DNA of 64,000 nucleotides from Vesta saturnalis. Lineage: Eukaryota; Arthropoda; Insecta; Coleoptera; Lampyridae. Below are positions 12,199 through 22,699 of this stretch, piece after piece. Location of the stretch: contig JARFJB010001987.1 of assembly GCA_036346205.1 (NCBI GenBank), positions 4,371,001 through 4,435,000 on the forward strand, written 5' to 3'. Numbering within the stretch: position 1 is the first letter of the stretch; each line of letters opens with the position of its first letter. Under the pieces are notes generated by a model. The model did not search any database, was not told the DNA's origin, and worked only from the letters and a program-made list of their open reading frames with translations. Position numbers and translations under genes: made by a program.

Positions 12199-12201
<3 letters not shown>
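9993..12201 (-). mobile_element. Long-TIR Tc1/mariner-superfamily transposon A
   Basis: The outer 230 or so bases at 9993-10225 reappear inverted at 11968-12201, beginning CAGGGTGTCCCAATAGTGCG at the right end. A further inner stretch (10224-10310, containing the GTCGGTCAAAGCAAGCT block) is inverted at 11520-11588. About 380 bases lie between the two inverted segments on the right side only, so one arm has lost or gained sequence. The transposase pseudogene lies between the arms. The right end runs straight into (TA)n, consistent with TA target choice. Confidence 0.85.
10322..11326 (-). pseudogene. DD41D-spaced transposase of element A, broken
   Basis: Starts with MNFSKEELV and is soon stopped and frameshifted. 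An N-terminal block (IYKQKFPNARHPQ, then RLKERFEQTGS) is followed by a helix-turn-helix-like stretch with NRIIKKCRYHPYHVQL. The first catalytic block reads LFTEEATF, where relatives have TDE, so the first acidic residue is Glu. The second block, LQVDGAPPH, is reached by a frameshift. The third, SPDLTKLDFFLWG, lies 41 residues after the second Asp. An in-frame stop replaces one residue between the second and third blocks. The family is common in insect genomes and moves DNA by cut-and-paste. This copy cannot make a functional enzyme. Confidence 0.85.

Positions 12202-12266
<65 letters not shown>
12202..12266. repeat. (TA)n tract
   Basis: Pure TA repeat between the right end of transposon A and the left arm of the polymerase-bearing unit. 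Confidence 0.95.
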
Positions 12267-12270
<4 letters not shown>

Positions 12271-12434
12271 CATTGTTGTTTATCCGGGCGTTGTCTCGCG
12301 TCTGCTGGTGATGCTTCTGACTCCTGTCAGTACAAAAACGACGTTTCGGCAAAGTCTCATTTGCCATTTTCAAGTTTTCTCCTTCTCCAACTGATTTGTT
12401 CGGCTCCGTGTTACTCGAATCGAACTGAAGTCCT
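12266..12434 (-). repeat. Left 170-bp inverted arm, PLE-terminus-like with hammerhead-like core
   Basis: This is the near-identical reverse complement of 15650-15819, with only scattered single-base differences. Read on the minus strand it contains TTGAAAATGGCAAATGAG followed by TTTGCCGAAACGTCG: a GGCAAA/TTTGCC stem flanked by a degenerate CUGANGA and an intact GAAAC. This arrangement resembles the end of the Penelope-like element at 21720-21770. The outer edge abuts (TA)n and the inner edge faces the polymerase pseudogene. Confidence 0.75.
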
Positions 12435-13065
12435 AAATTTTGTGGCGCTCCTCGTTTTCCCACGGTTGAAACATTTGATGTTTTGTTCTAATAATATTTA
12501 AATCAAAATATCGAGTCACTTGTAATTATCATAATATGCTGTTTTCTCAATACATTCAGTCATAATAAATAAAGTATTTATAAGCAGAACTAATATTTTC
12601 TAATCTAGATTTAACGTTTGTTGACGTACACAATGAATTATGATGCTATAATAAATTGTATACGTACATTTTAAGCGGTATGTCACCAAGTAAATTAATA
12701 TCGTCTAAGATCCTATCGACTTCATTAAAAGTTAATGAATTGTAACCTTAATCGGCACACAATTTCATAAAGCTTTTAATGATAATGTCTATGTTTTTTT
12801 TATCAAATAATGTCTTAATAATAACTTCATTTGCACACTTTGAGTTTATAGCACACAGGTAAAACACTCATCAGGAATAATAATATGCTATATATTCAGT
12901 ACAAATAAATAGTTTTCAGAGGAGCACTTCCCCATCAGAGAACGCTTCAGGCACTCTGTAGATTTGGTCAGTACTGTAACACAGTTCTTCACTCAATTTG
13001 TTTTTAATACTACTACTCATAATGATAAAATTCTTTTCTGAAACAGACGAGGAATTAAAAAAATG
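12435..13065 (-). other. Stretch downstream of the polymerase pseudogene; small unidentified frame
   Basis: Between about 12660 and 12860 the minus strand has a frame rich in Asn, Ile, Lys and Asp, with the segments NEVIIKTLFDKK and NEVDRILDDINLLGD and one internal stop. I do not recognise it. It could be another fragment of the same cargo as the polymerase. The rest shows nothing. Confidence 0.3.
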
Positions 13066-15356
13066 CTATGTAAAGTTATATCCCCAAGGTCTACTATTAG
13101 TAAAATTAAAATTTACTAATCGTTTGTCATCGTAAGGATTAAGCATTACTTTATTTTGTTTGATTGTAAATACATCATGTTTCTTAGACGTTATCAGATG
13201 CTGATATCGCTTTATTACGTTACCATCAAACAAAACATGTTTATAATCATTTATCGTGATGTTTGACCCTTCCTTGAGCAGAATCCTTTGATTTTGTACA
13301 ACTTTTTCATCAACAGTGTAAGCATACATTTTTGCACGAAGTCCTACAAATTCTAACATAATTTTACCTTGATTTTCATCTTTCATTAAGCCGAGAACTG
13401 GAATCCCAAAGATATTTTCAGGACTAGAATAGGATGTATCGAATTTATCAACGTCTTCTTTAATATATTCATAGATTCCAGGAACTGAAAAGGAGTATAT
13501 GAGACTATCTGTAATGTACAAAGCTTAGCAATATTAGGAAACTTAGATAGCGTGATAATGAAAAAGCTTTTGAAATATCTAAAACACTGAAGCCTGCATA
13601 TATAGGCTTATTTAAATACACTTCTAGTTTATTCATTTGAATGATAAGCATATCATTATTAAATATAGCGACCATTTCGTTACTAAACGTATATCCTTAT
13701 ATTTACGTACGTTTTCCATTAGTTTCCCAAAAACACTATTTATCATTCATTTATAGAAACTTTTGTCAAATTCATTTTGTGATCGCTAACATATGGTGGT
13801 ATCTAAATCGATATATTTTTTTAATCACGAGGACTGTTTAAAATGTAATGTAGGTGTACTTTTACCAACTTTAATTCATATTTTAAATATACTTTCAAAT
13901 TCCTGTAATGAATTACGTAATTACGTGTTGGATATAATGTAGGCAATATTTTTTTAATTTTAAAATTTGAATCGGGTATGGGTGGAACCATATGTTCGGG
14001 TGCCAATGGTAGATTACTGTAATTCTATGGGATAGTATAAATCACACTCGATTGTATAACCAATTTCAAAGTCAGGACGTTTGTTAAATCCAACGTTGTA
14101 AAATTAGCTTCATCCACAAAAGAAAAATCGCCGAATGGTAAAAATTTTGACATGGCGGCTCCATATAAGTTATTTACGTCGTAGTACTTTAAATACACAC
14201 TATCGGAAGTGGGATCAAATTTTTATCCCACGTACTTATCGTTAGCTTTAGCATACCGATTAGAACATCGAGCCATACCACCTCGAATTCCTCTTTCAAT
14301 AAACACCAGCATATCAATGTCTGTAAATATTTCTATCTTTACTTGCGTAATTTTAAGCATAGCACGAAATGCTAATCCGGGGGCTGTATAATAGTACAGA
14401 GGATCAAATTTGTAAGTACTTGAACAACTTTTCCGAAAATTTGCGAAAATGTCAGCTAAAAGCAGAATGTCCGTTTTTAGATTCTAATATGAATATTCCC
14501 CTAAGAATTTAATACTAAATTTATGCCACACATTAACCGCATGTGCAAAACTGGCATTATTGGTTCCTTCATTATTAAGATGACAGGAGGTAGACTGGTC
14601 TCGCTTAATTTATCCCAAGCGTCAATATACTCATATGGAAACACGCCTTTACGAACTAGTAAAGAAAACTCTTCATCATGGTTACAATTAGTTTTGGTAA
14701 TAACTTTTTACTATTTTCCAAATAGTGTGACAACTTTTCAATACTATTACTCCTAAATCTGAGAGTCAAAATATAAAAACTTAATTTTACTGCCTTCTAT
14801 TACTTTCTTTGTTGATGGTGATGCTCCTCGAAATGATCCAATAAAATGGTTATGGTCTCTAATTTTTATATCATAATCAGTAAATGGTTTTCCGATAATG
14901 TGACAAATCGGGGTGCTTTCAAAGTGTTCAACGTATCTACAGGAGTTATTTGATTGATTATTTTGGTGGCCCAATCTGCAGTACTTTGAAGTTCTCTAAC
15001 AAACCATTGAATGCAATCATTTCCTCTATAAAGCCTAAATCGAGGCAAAGAATAATTGTGCGAATACTTCAAGCAGTAAGCAATGTTGAAGGGTATATGT
15101 TTGGATTTAATTAGAGTATTATTCCCAGGCATTTTAAATTTGTGCACTTTTCTAAAATACTTTCTAGATTCGCATAAATTACAAACGGTACCTTTTCCTG
15201 GAATGCTAAATTTTTGGACTGCAGAAACATTTCTGCTTCGGTGGGTAGCCGGACAAAGCATCGATTAGGTCGATGACACTGAATTACATGTTTTTGTAGA
15301 AGGTGAACTAAGAAAGAGCAGAATTTAGTGATGATTTGGATAAAAAAGCATGACAT
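13066..15356 (-). pseudogene. Family B (type B2) DNA polymerase of a virus-like mobile element, decayed
   Basis: Pieces of one protein follow each other in order on the minus strand, in different frames. Near 15.1-15.35 kb is an N-terminal block (FVRLPTEAEMF, PFVIYANLESILEK). Near 14.88-14.92 kb is a zinc-finger/endonuclease-VII-like block (CHIIGKPFTDYDIKIRDH). At 14.28-14.70 kb are exonuclease-side segments (LLVRKGVFPYEYIDAW, then ERGIRGGMARCSNRYA). At 14.14-14.19 kb is a palm motif (YYDVNNLYGAAMS). At 13.82-14.0 kb is PLAPEHMVPP, at 13.56-13.72 kb NSVFGKLMENVRK and KPIYAGFSVLDIS, and at 13.45-13.51 kb the second palm motif (TDSLIYSF). The stretch ends in FTNSRPWGY and a stop. Proteins with this layout occur in Maverick/Polinton-like and related arthropod virus-like elements, which replicate with their own polymerase. 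Frameshifts and stops show that it is dead. No capsid, integrase or protease gene is visible nearby. Confidence 0.85.
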
Positions 15357-15478
15357 ACCTAGTCAGCGTAAATGAAAAATATATCTGTCTAAACGTATTA
15401 ATGGAAAAAATTATTCATAGAGATAAAGTAACACTCATCAATAGATTAAGTTTTGAGGAATCTCAGAGGGAGTGAAGT

Positions 15479-15655
15479 CCTGCTGTCCTGTCTCCTGTTT
15501 ATATTTGGTGTTGTGTACTTTCACTGCTTTCGCTGCTTTCACTGTTTTCCCAGCTTTCACTTTCCCTTCTTTCTGTGAAAGTGAAAGCAGGGAAAACAGT
15601 GAAGCAGTGTAAGTACACAACACCAAATATAAACAGGAGACAGGACAGCAGGACC
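15479..15655. repeat. Near-perfect hairpin at the right end of the polymerase-bearing unit
   Basis: The left part (about 15479-15566) is the reverse complement of 15573-15655, including the TACACAACACCAAATATAAA block, with only about 8 bases between the arms. One arm carries an extra 10 or so bases (a duplicated GAAAGCAGC-like step). The right arm runs directly into the PLE-terminus-like arm at 15650. It could extrude as a cruciform or be the scar of a head-to-head junction. Confidence 0.85.
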
Positions 15656-15819
15656 TCAGTTCGATTCGAGTAACACGGAGCCGAACAAATCAGTTGGAGA
15701 AGGAGAAAACTTGAAAATGGCAAATGAGACTTTGCCGAAACGTCGTTTTTCTACTGGCAGGAGTCAGAAGCATCACCAACAGACGCGAGACAACGCCTGG
15801 ATAAACAATAGTGTTTCAT
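15650..15819 (+). repeat. Right 170-bp inverted arm, PLE-terminus-like with hammerhead-like core
   Basis: Mate of 12266-12434. The module lies at 15709-15745: degenerate CUGANGA (TTGAAAA), a GGCAAA/TTTGCC stem and GAAAC. It is followed after about 30 bases by a (TA)n tract at 15849-15872. Confidence 0.75.
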
Positions 15820-15870
15820 ACTACACTCGCGGAAACCTAAAATCAACCATATATATATATATATATATAT

Positions 15871-17011
15871 ATTTTCTTAAATGTATACATACGGGCTATG
15901 TATACTTAAAAAAACGTGTTAATGCATTGGGAATGCAGATGTTATAGGTAACCAACGGGTTCCGGAAAATTCACCGCCAACAATTCACCGACAACAAATC
16001 ACCGAAAGTAAATTCACCGCCACAACAATTCACCGAAACAACAATTAACCAAAATCAACATTCACCGAAACAAAAATTCATCGCTCATAATAAGAATAAT
16101 TATTAGATATTTTAATTATCTTCGATAGAATCTTAACAAAAATATATTAACGTTACACTGACGTATTTTTATAACTCTCTCTTCCAGCTTATTCCTTTTC
16201 TTACAGTCAAAAGCAAATAGGTTGAACGATTAAAACTTGAGAGTATACTTGGTTCAACGTTATCCTCAACACTTAATTTTGTTCATAAAGGAACTACTAA
16301 GTATTAATTATGATGAATCACAAAACTGTGTGTAATAATATAGAAAATTCTGAAGATATACAAATAGCTATAGATCAAGTTATGAAAAGATAGACGAAAA
16401 TGTCTATGTTTTTAAGATACAATGATGTTAAGAATTTTCATTATTTGTGTAAGGATTAAAAATGTGCAAATCATTCATTCCAAGTCTTTAAACCAGTGAA
16501 CCCAAACTTTAAACAGAACCTAACTTCTGTCTAATGGTTTCTAACAACTGGATTCTGGAGCCAAATAGAAGTTTGTCACGAAGTTAATAGTGTCCACATC
16601 GAGTATTTTAACCAAATTAAAAAAAAAACGAAAAAGTATAATTAAAGGAATGATTTGCACAAGTTTAATCCTTACACATTTACTACGTTTTAAGGAATGT
16701 ATCTTGTAAACAATAGACATTTTCGTGTATCTTTTCAAATTGATCTAGAACTGTTTGTATATATTTACAATTTTCTTTATTATTACACACAGTTTTGTCA
16801 TTCATCAATGTTGAACCCAGTATTAATACTGTCAAGTTTTAATCGTACATCCTATTTGCTTTTGACTGTAAGAAAAGGAATAAGCTTGAAGAGAAGAGTT
16901 ATAAAATACGTCATGTGTAATGTTGGTTGCCTATAGCATCTACATTCCCTATGCATTGACACGTTTTTTTTTAAGTATACATACCCCATATGTATACATT
17001 TAAGAAAAATT
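15871..17011. repeat. 1.1-kb foldback element
   Basis: The ends are inverted copies: TTCTTAAATGTATACATAC at the left against its reverse ending near 17011. The match continues inward through the blocks ACGTGT...TGCATT and GATG(T/C)TATAGG. After the left-only insert at about 15950-16150, the match resumes strongly at 16155-16470 against about 16600-16920, including CTTATTCCTTTTCTTACAG and the block with ACAAAACTGTGTGTAATAATA. No reading frame is shared. The (TA)n tract at 15849-15872 abuts the left end. Confidence 0.8.
15965..16090. repeat. Degenerate ATTCACCG minisatellite
   Basis: About eight irregular repeats of a 12-20 base unit built on ATTCACCG(A)AACAAC lie in the left arm of the foldback. 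The right arm has no counterpart. Confidence 0.75.
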
Positions 17012-17050
17012 TTCAGTGGAGAAAATTAAAAAAAAAAGTATAGCTCATGT

Positions 17051-18002
17051 TGTAACAACCTTTTTTTTGTGGTTGTATTAAAAAATACATTAATTTAAGA
17101 TCGTTCATTTAGTTGGCGTAATATTAGAAAAGTTTAATTATTAATATGTAGAATTGAGAATGGCAATTTAATTGGCATTTCCTAGAACATATCTTTTGGG
17201 TGTAATATTTCATAAAGAGTTATAGTTCCCTTTCTTAAAAAATTGGATTCATATTATTGTATCTGCGCAACGCGTGAAAACTTTTTGGGGGAATACTCAT
17301 TTGAGTTATTCTGAAAGATTTTTTTTTAATTCACTTAATGCTGAATGTTACAGCAGAAAGCATGATTTTTACCTAATTTTTTATATTTGGTGCCATCAGA
17401 TTTTGGTGGTAAGTTATTTTCTAATTCATTATATTTAAAACTAAAGCATTTGTTTGTTTTTTTAGGCACTTAGTTTGCACTCCTATTTCACTTATTTTGC
17501 AATTATTTTACTCATATTTTTTTAATGCATAATTTTATATGGCATTTTTATAATAATTATTTTTAATGGCACGTATAAGTCAGTAATTTACTATTCTGTT
17601 ATTTTTCTGGTTTAAATGGCAATTTTTACTTGAATTACATTTTACAACGCAAGTTCTACATACTTTTATAAATAAATTTGGCGAATTAAACTTCAAAGAA
17701 ATTCAATAAATTTATGGACACAAGATATTAAGGAGAAATAAGCAAGACATTGACCTCACCAAGTTCACCATTCTGCTTCATAGTTACCAGCAGTAATACA
17801 GTTTATGTACAGGACCGTTGAAAGGTAATGTTTTTATATAATTTTAGAATAGTATAAGACTTCTGATTTTTTAACCTTTTCAATCAGATTTTGAATAAAC
17901 TTAAGTATATCATGTTATTTTATTTTCATTTTGATAAATTTTTTATTATTATTCATTAACTAGGTTTTGTTGTTCCTATATATATATGAAAAAAAAAGAC
18001 AA
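17051..18002 (+). mobile_element. LTR-like unit, copy 1 (952 bp)
   Basis: Begins TGTAACAACC and ends ACAACA, followed at once by TGGCGCTCGAGAT, which looks like a retroelement primer-binding site. It is a diverged relative of 42178-43119 and 45497-46354. Shared landmarks are the TGCCAT...GGTAAG segment, a TTTTTAGGCACTT block and the leader GTGAAAATAACTAAGCAGA about 70 bases after the end. No gag or pol follows, so this is a 5'-end fragment or a non-autonomous element. Confidence 0.6.
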
Positions 18003-20109
18003 CATGGCGCTCGAGATTTTATCATTTTTTCATAATTTTTAGATAACATTTTTTTATGAATTAAGTCAAGTGAAAATAACTAAGCAGATGAGAAGCAAGT
18101 AGCATTTCAGGTAGGTTAACTACTCAGTATATTAGAACTCTCCCTTATCTTCATCTTCCGATTGAGCCGACGGCAGTAGCGATTATTATTTGGTAATTTG
18201 TTATATTAATTAAAATCATTCGATCAATTACAATTTGTTTATTACATCATCGCTTTTGTTTTAATGTTATAAGTTGGCCCAGTTTTATTGTTTATACTTA
18301 GGCAGCTTTTAATGTTATAATGTTAGATTTCAAGAGTTATTCATGAATCTGTACGAAATTGCCTTGTAGAGATAGAATTTACCACTTTCCGAAATGGACA
18401 TGAAATTTACTATGGAAAATCATGTAACCTGTTTAAAATTTTGTCATTGGGTACTTTTGGGAGACATGAATTAGTGTTCAGTTGATACTGACGCGATACT
18501 GTTCATAAACGAATTCTTGTGGCCACTTTGAAAAGTAGCAACATAAAATTTGAACATTTTTAATTTAGAAAAATTGAAAATTTCGCACTACCAGTTGATA
18601 AATATAATGGTTATTTGAAATCTATTGATGATTGTGTATATTTTTTAAAAGCTTTAAGGTCGCATAAAGATATCTTACTAAAATAATAAATGTTTTACAA
18701 TACATTAATTTTAAATAAGTGACAATCCACAATTTTGCAGCACGGATGATAGAAATGCTTGAGAACTACTGCAGCATTTCAAATTCTTAAGATAAATAAT
18801 TTAAAATTTTAGTTAATTAATAAATTTGTAGTTAAATTTCAATCGGTACGCGTGTCAATATAAAATAGATATCTTATTGTATAGTGGATCAATATTCAAT
18901 TGGTAAAAATCATATTGAGATAATGTGAATTAAATTAATCAAAAACAGTTACTTATTCTTTAATTTACACTTGAAAATAAATATATGTGAGACAATGTTA
19001 TGTGATTGAGGTATTGTCAATCGTACCTTAATTGCTAAATTAATTGCTTAATTATTGAAGAAATCAACATAAGTTTTCAAAGGATATGGAAACATCAAAT
19101 GCACTCACCATTTCTTTTGTGGATTAGTTTCAGTGACGTGATAGTAGTTTGTCAGTAGAATTGACTCGTATTGGATTAAAACACATGAGTAATGTAAAGA
19201 GCCGTAACTCCTTCCCATTTTTTTAAAATTAATTATTCGTGTTCACCTGCACGGAGTTTTTTTTACCACACTTATACATACACCTGTAGAGAACTTAACG
19301 GCGGGAGCTCAATTCCCAGTCGTTGTCTACTTACACCGTCGGACAGAAAGGTTGTTTGCCTTAATTCTGCCGGCCCCATAGTGTCCACCAGAAAGCGCAT
19401 CGAGCTGATTGCCCAGATCTACACGCTGATGCTAAAAATTACGCACAAAACACACTTACACGCCGCCCCAGTCACCAGACTTAGCGCAGAGCGTTGTCGG
19501 AAGGAAACCAATCAACTAGACCAGGGTGCACACGATTTTTTATTTTCATAAAGTTCAAGCCCGTAGAATAAAACTATCTCTCTTAGCGAAATTGCCTGTT
19601 TTGTTGTTGTTTCTTTTTCGAATCAAGCTCACCTGGATAAAAATATAATCCAGTAAACTAATCGGTCCCGAAGGTTTAAACATTTCATACAACCGCCCCG
19701 AGATAAGAAATTCACCACGTAACATTTCTTTCTTCCACACCATCATTTTCTAGCTACAACTGAGGCAGTCGTATAAAGGCATTCAATACGAGAACACCTA
19801 CAAACCTCGATTTACATAAGATTTTCCCTTTGAAAAAGAACAGTAAATTCAGTAGCCACTTCTATCCACCATCACATCATTGACAAGACCAATTACGGAT
19901 AGGAAATAAAACGAAAGAAAAAGAACCCTTTCACCCTGATTCCAGTTCATTACTAAAGAAACTTATTAGAGCATCATCCCGTTAATTCAATAAGTCACAT
20001 TAGAAGTATTAAAATTTTACAAAATTAGGCATAAAACTGTTAAAACGCAAGCAGACATTCAAACAAAAATATCCTTATGTCTTTGAAAATATTTCAACTA
20101 GCAATAAAA
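18003..20109. other. LTR-element leader remnant, then no gene seen
   Basis: The first 200 bases or so resemble the leader that follows the other two LTR-like units. From about 18300 on the sequence is AT-rich without motifs I recognise. 19240-19520 is more GC-rich, but its short frames match nothing I know. Confidence 0.4.
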
Positions 20110-20225
20110 CAAACAAAATACATCTACGTATCACACAAAAATTAAAAAACACCGAACGCATGTCAGTAGCTATCATCATCGGCGGTCGACTGGGACCAAC
20201 TCAAGAAATTTATAACTTATACAAT
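20110..20225 (-). repeat. Inverted arm (left), PLE-terminus-like
   Basis: Reverse complement of 21868-21978 with moderate divergence. Shared blocks are GTCCCAGTCGAC, GATGATGATAGCT, GCGTTCGGTGTTTTT and AATTTTTGTGTG. In this copy the hammerhead-like core is damaged (CCGATGA, and GACA in place of GAAA). Confidence 0.7.
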
Positions 20226-21038
20226 CAGAGAGTAACGCTTCTTTTGCTTATCTGGTGAAAGTGAAAGTTATGAAAGTATAGTAAGCTCTGAGAAGCCTAA
20301 AGGTCCTTGACCGCCATTGTCCAAACAAGGATATGGTACATTTATGACCAATCTATTCATGAGTAAATTTAAAATAGCCTTAAAACTTAGCCTTACTTTC
20401 TTAGAATTGGGATTAGATACGTGGATGATGAAAATTTGTAGCGTTGAGAACTTTGTAGAAACTTTAAATTGTAAATTTTCGGTAACAAGAAATCGTAGTA
20501 AACTATATAGGTATATATCGTAACCAATGACTTTAATCACTGTAGGCAGGATAAAGTCGCGGCTTTTAATTTTTTGGTTCATGGAATATATAATAGAGTG
20601 GTCTATCTAAAATCTTATCCAAGATTAATATAAAAACAGTCACTATTTCAGGTAATAGTTTGAAAATTCTTTTAGGCAATCCAAAAGATCAAGTGGATGA
20701 ACATGTAGCTCATATCAAATACAAACGTTGGGACATGTCTGTCATACGTTTGATAAAAATAAGGCAGATAGGATATCTTTAATGAAACATGTTATTGATA
20801 AGTACGAACTTGACTGCTATGAAAGTTTAGAGATCTTCAAAAACAAACAAATTCTAAAGAATAATGACGATCACCTTTAGGCTATATATCGTTTTTAATA
20901 ATAACAACCTTCTTGGTCACAGTATACCGCAAGCCTACACATACTGATAGATACATAAACTTGACCACTCCAGAAAGTTGGCAGACAAAGAAAATCTTAC
21001 AGAAGAATTGGCGAAAGTAATGATCGCACAAATCAGAA
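20226..21038 (+). other. Interior upstream of the GIY-YIG frame, no intact domain
   Basis: In a complete Penelope-like element this would hold reverse transcriptase. I see only short open stretches, e.g. 20764-20880 on the plus strand, rich in Lys, Glu and Leu. No RT motif is readable. Confidence 0.35.
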
Positions 21039-21542
21039 ATGGACGATATAAAAAGAAATATGCAACCATCAAAACGAACATTCGGAAAGGAAGCAGAACC
21101 ACCACTATCCAATGCCTATCTACCGTACATCAAAGGAACCACGGACAAAATTAACAGGGTTTTGCAGAAACACAACGTAAAGACTATTTTCAAGCCTCAC
21201 CTGAAAGTGTCGAGCATTCTACGAAATCTCAATGAACGCATTGATTTGGAAAACCAAGGCGTATACGAAATGACGTACATTGGACAAACGAACAGAAAAA
21301 TTAGTGCAAGGAAGGAAGAACAGAGAAACGGAGTAAATAAAAATCAAACTATGTCATCTCTTACGCAACATGTAAAAATCACCGGAAGCATAATCAATTT
21401 CCACAAGACCAAATTACTAGCCAACTTAGAACATTTTACATCCAGAATAATCAGGGAGGGAATCCAAATCGAAAAGAATCCCAAGAACATGAATACAAGA
21501 GACGACATACTCAGGTTACCAGCATTATTGGAACAAAAATAA
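21039..21542 (+). pseudogene. Penelope-like element C-terminus with GIY-YIG endonuclease, damaged
   Basis: The 167-codon frame begins with the conserved linker LSNAYLPYIKGTTDKINRVL and continues to IFKPHLKVSSILRN. The GIY-YIG region reads GVYEMTYIGQTNRK. The GVY and YIG halves are only three residues apart where the fold normally needs a longer connector, so a short deletion has removed part of the site. Then come an Arg-rich helix (KISARKEEQR), SSLTQH, the strand INFHKTKLLA and the helix with SRIIREGIQIEKNP. It ends MNTRDDILRLPALLEQK. PLEs retrotranspose using an RT plus this endonuclease. Here the RT is not recognisable and the endonuclease is probably inactive, so the copy is a 3' fragment. 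Confidence 0.8.
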
Positions 21543-21719
21543 ATATCAATCAAAAACAAATGAGCAGCAACTAAAAAAGAAAGTGCAAAAAGGGACACAG
21601 TAGTGAAAGCGGAAAAGGTGAAATCAAACGAAAAAAGAAAGCAGGAAATACATAAGAAGCAGCCAGCAACACAAGACATCGGTACAGTTCGAGTAACAAG
21701 GAGTACAAGCCGAAAGTTA

Positions 21720-21775
21720 CAGACCTGAAGATGACATGTGACTGTCGAAATGTCGTCGAGGAAAAAACAGTCTTA
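21720..21775 (+). ncRNA. Hammerhead-ribozyme-like core in PLE 3' terminus
   Basis: CTGAAGA at 21725-21731 fits the CUGANGA core. It is followed by T, then a GACA/TGTC stem closed by a six-base loop, then GAAA at 21747-21750. Hammerhead motifs are known from terminal repeats of Penelope-like elements, and this lies about 180 bases downstream of the GIY-YIG stop. The unpaired T before stem II is unusual. Stems I and III were not established. Confidence 0.45.
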
Positions 21776-21825
21776 TAGAGACTAAAAGTAATACACGGTA
21801 CAACACCCGAGAAACCAAGGAGAAA

Positions 21826-21868
21826 ATATATGTATATATATATATATATATATGTATGTATATATATA
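21826..21868. repeat. (TA)n tract with TATGTA interruptions
   Basis: AT-dinucleotide tract separating the PLE 3' end from the right inverted arm. Confidence 0.9.
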
Positions 21869-21978
21869 ACAGAAATTTCTTTAGTTCGTCCCAGTCGACG
21901 TCTGATGATGATAGCTTAGTTATTGAAACGCGTTCGGTGTTTTTAATTTTTGTGTGCTACGTGGGTGTATTTTGTTAC
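21868..21978 (+). repeat. Inverted arm (right) with hammerhead-like core
   Basis: Mate of 20110-20225. CTGATGA at 21902-21908, then a GATAGC/GTTATT stem with a TTA loop, then GAAA at 21925-21928. As in the motif at 21720, one unpaired T sits before the stem. Confidence 0.65.
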
Positions 21979-22079
21979 GTAAAGAATACTGATACTGATA
22001 CTCTCTAATGTAGAATGTGTTTTAGAGCATATGATATAAGTGAGTTTCTGTTTTGAAGCACATATTATTCGCTGTTTGA

Positions 22080-22430
22080 TTGGATCTAGATCAAAACCTC
22101 CACTCACCGCAATGTCTACTGCTTTTACAATTATCACTTTTAAATTTGTTCACAACCTCCACCACTAAGTGCCATCACAACCTCCACCCTGATCACAAAT
22201 TTTACCGACGCCTAATGATCATATCACCCACCGAAGTTGATCGTAAAGCCCACTATTTTTTTACAGATCATATCACCCACTTTTGAAATTTGTGACTACT
22301 TCCACTCTGATTACAATCTTCACCGATGCTTGATGGTCATATCGCCCACTGTCGTTGGTCATAATCTGTACTCTTCTAGTCACAACGTCTACTTTTAGAA
22401 TTGGTCACCTCCACCCTATTCACTACGCCC
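22080..22430. repeat. Degenerate tandem repeat, about 50-60 bp unit
   Basis: Recurring pieces such as CACAACCTCCACC, TGATCACAA, ATATCACCCAC and GTTGGTCAT... give an irregular array of about six units. Short frames across it are low-complexity. Confidence 0.5.
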
Positions 22431-22699
22431 ATAAGCGTTCTCGTAACATAACGCCAATCTTTATTGGTTACAACATGGAGCAGTTCATTTGGCTGTGATA
22501 CCACATTACTACACGTTACAGTGAAAATCAATAATTTATTGGTTAACAACACAACCGGCCTATAATGTTCTGGAATTGTGAAAACTACGAACAATACAAT
22601 TAAAAACCATTTACGGAATTAACATATTTTTCTCTGAATATTTAAATTTCAGTTGCAATGAACTAAATAAAACTAACAATTAACGATATTATGCATACA

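Noticed and set aside
15965..16090. Regularly spaced short repeats that could suggest a CRISPR array
   Set aside because: Repeats and spacers are irregular and degenerate, there are no cas genes, and the genome is eukaryotic; it is a minisatellite within a foldback.
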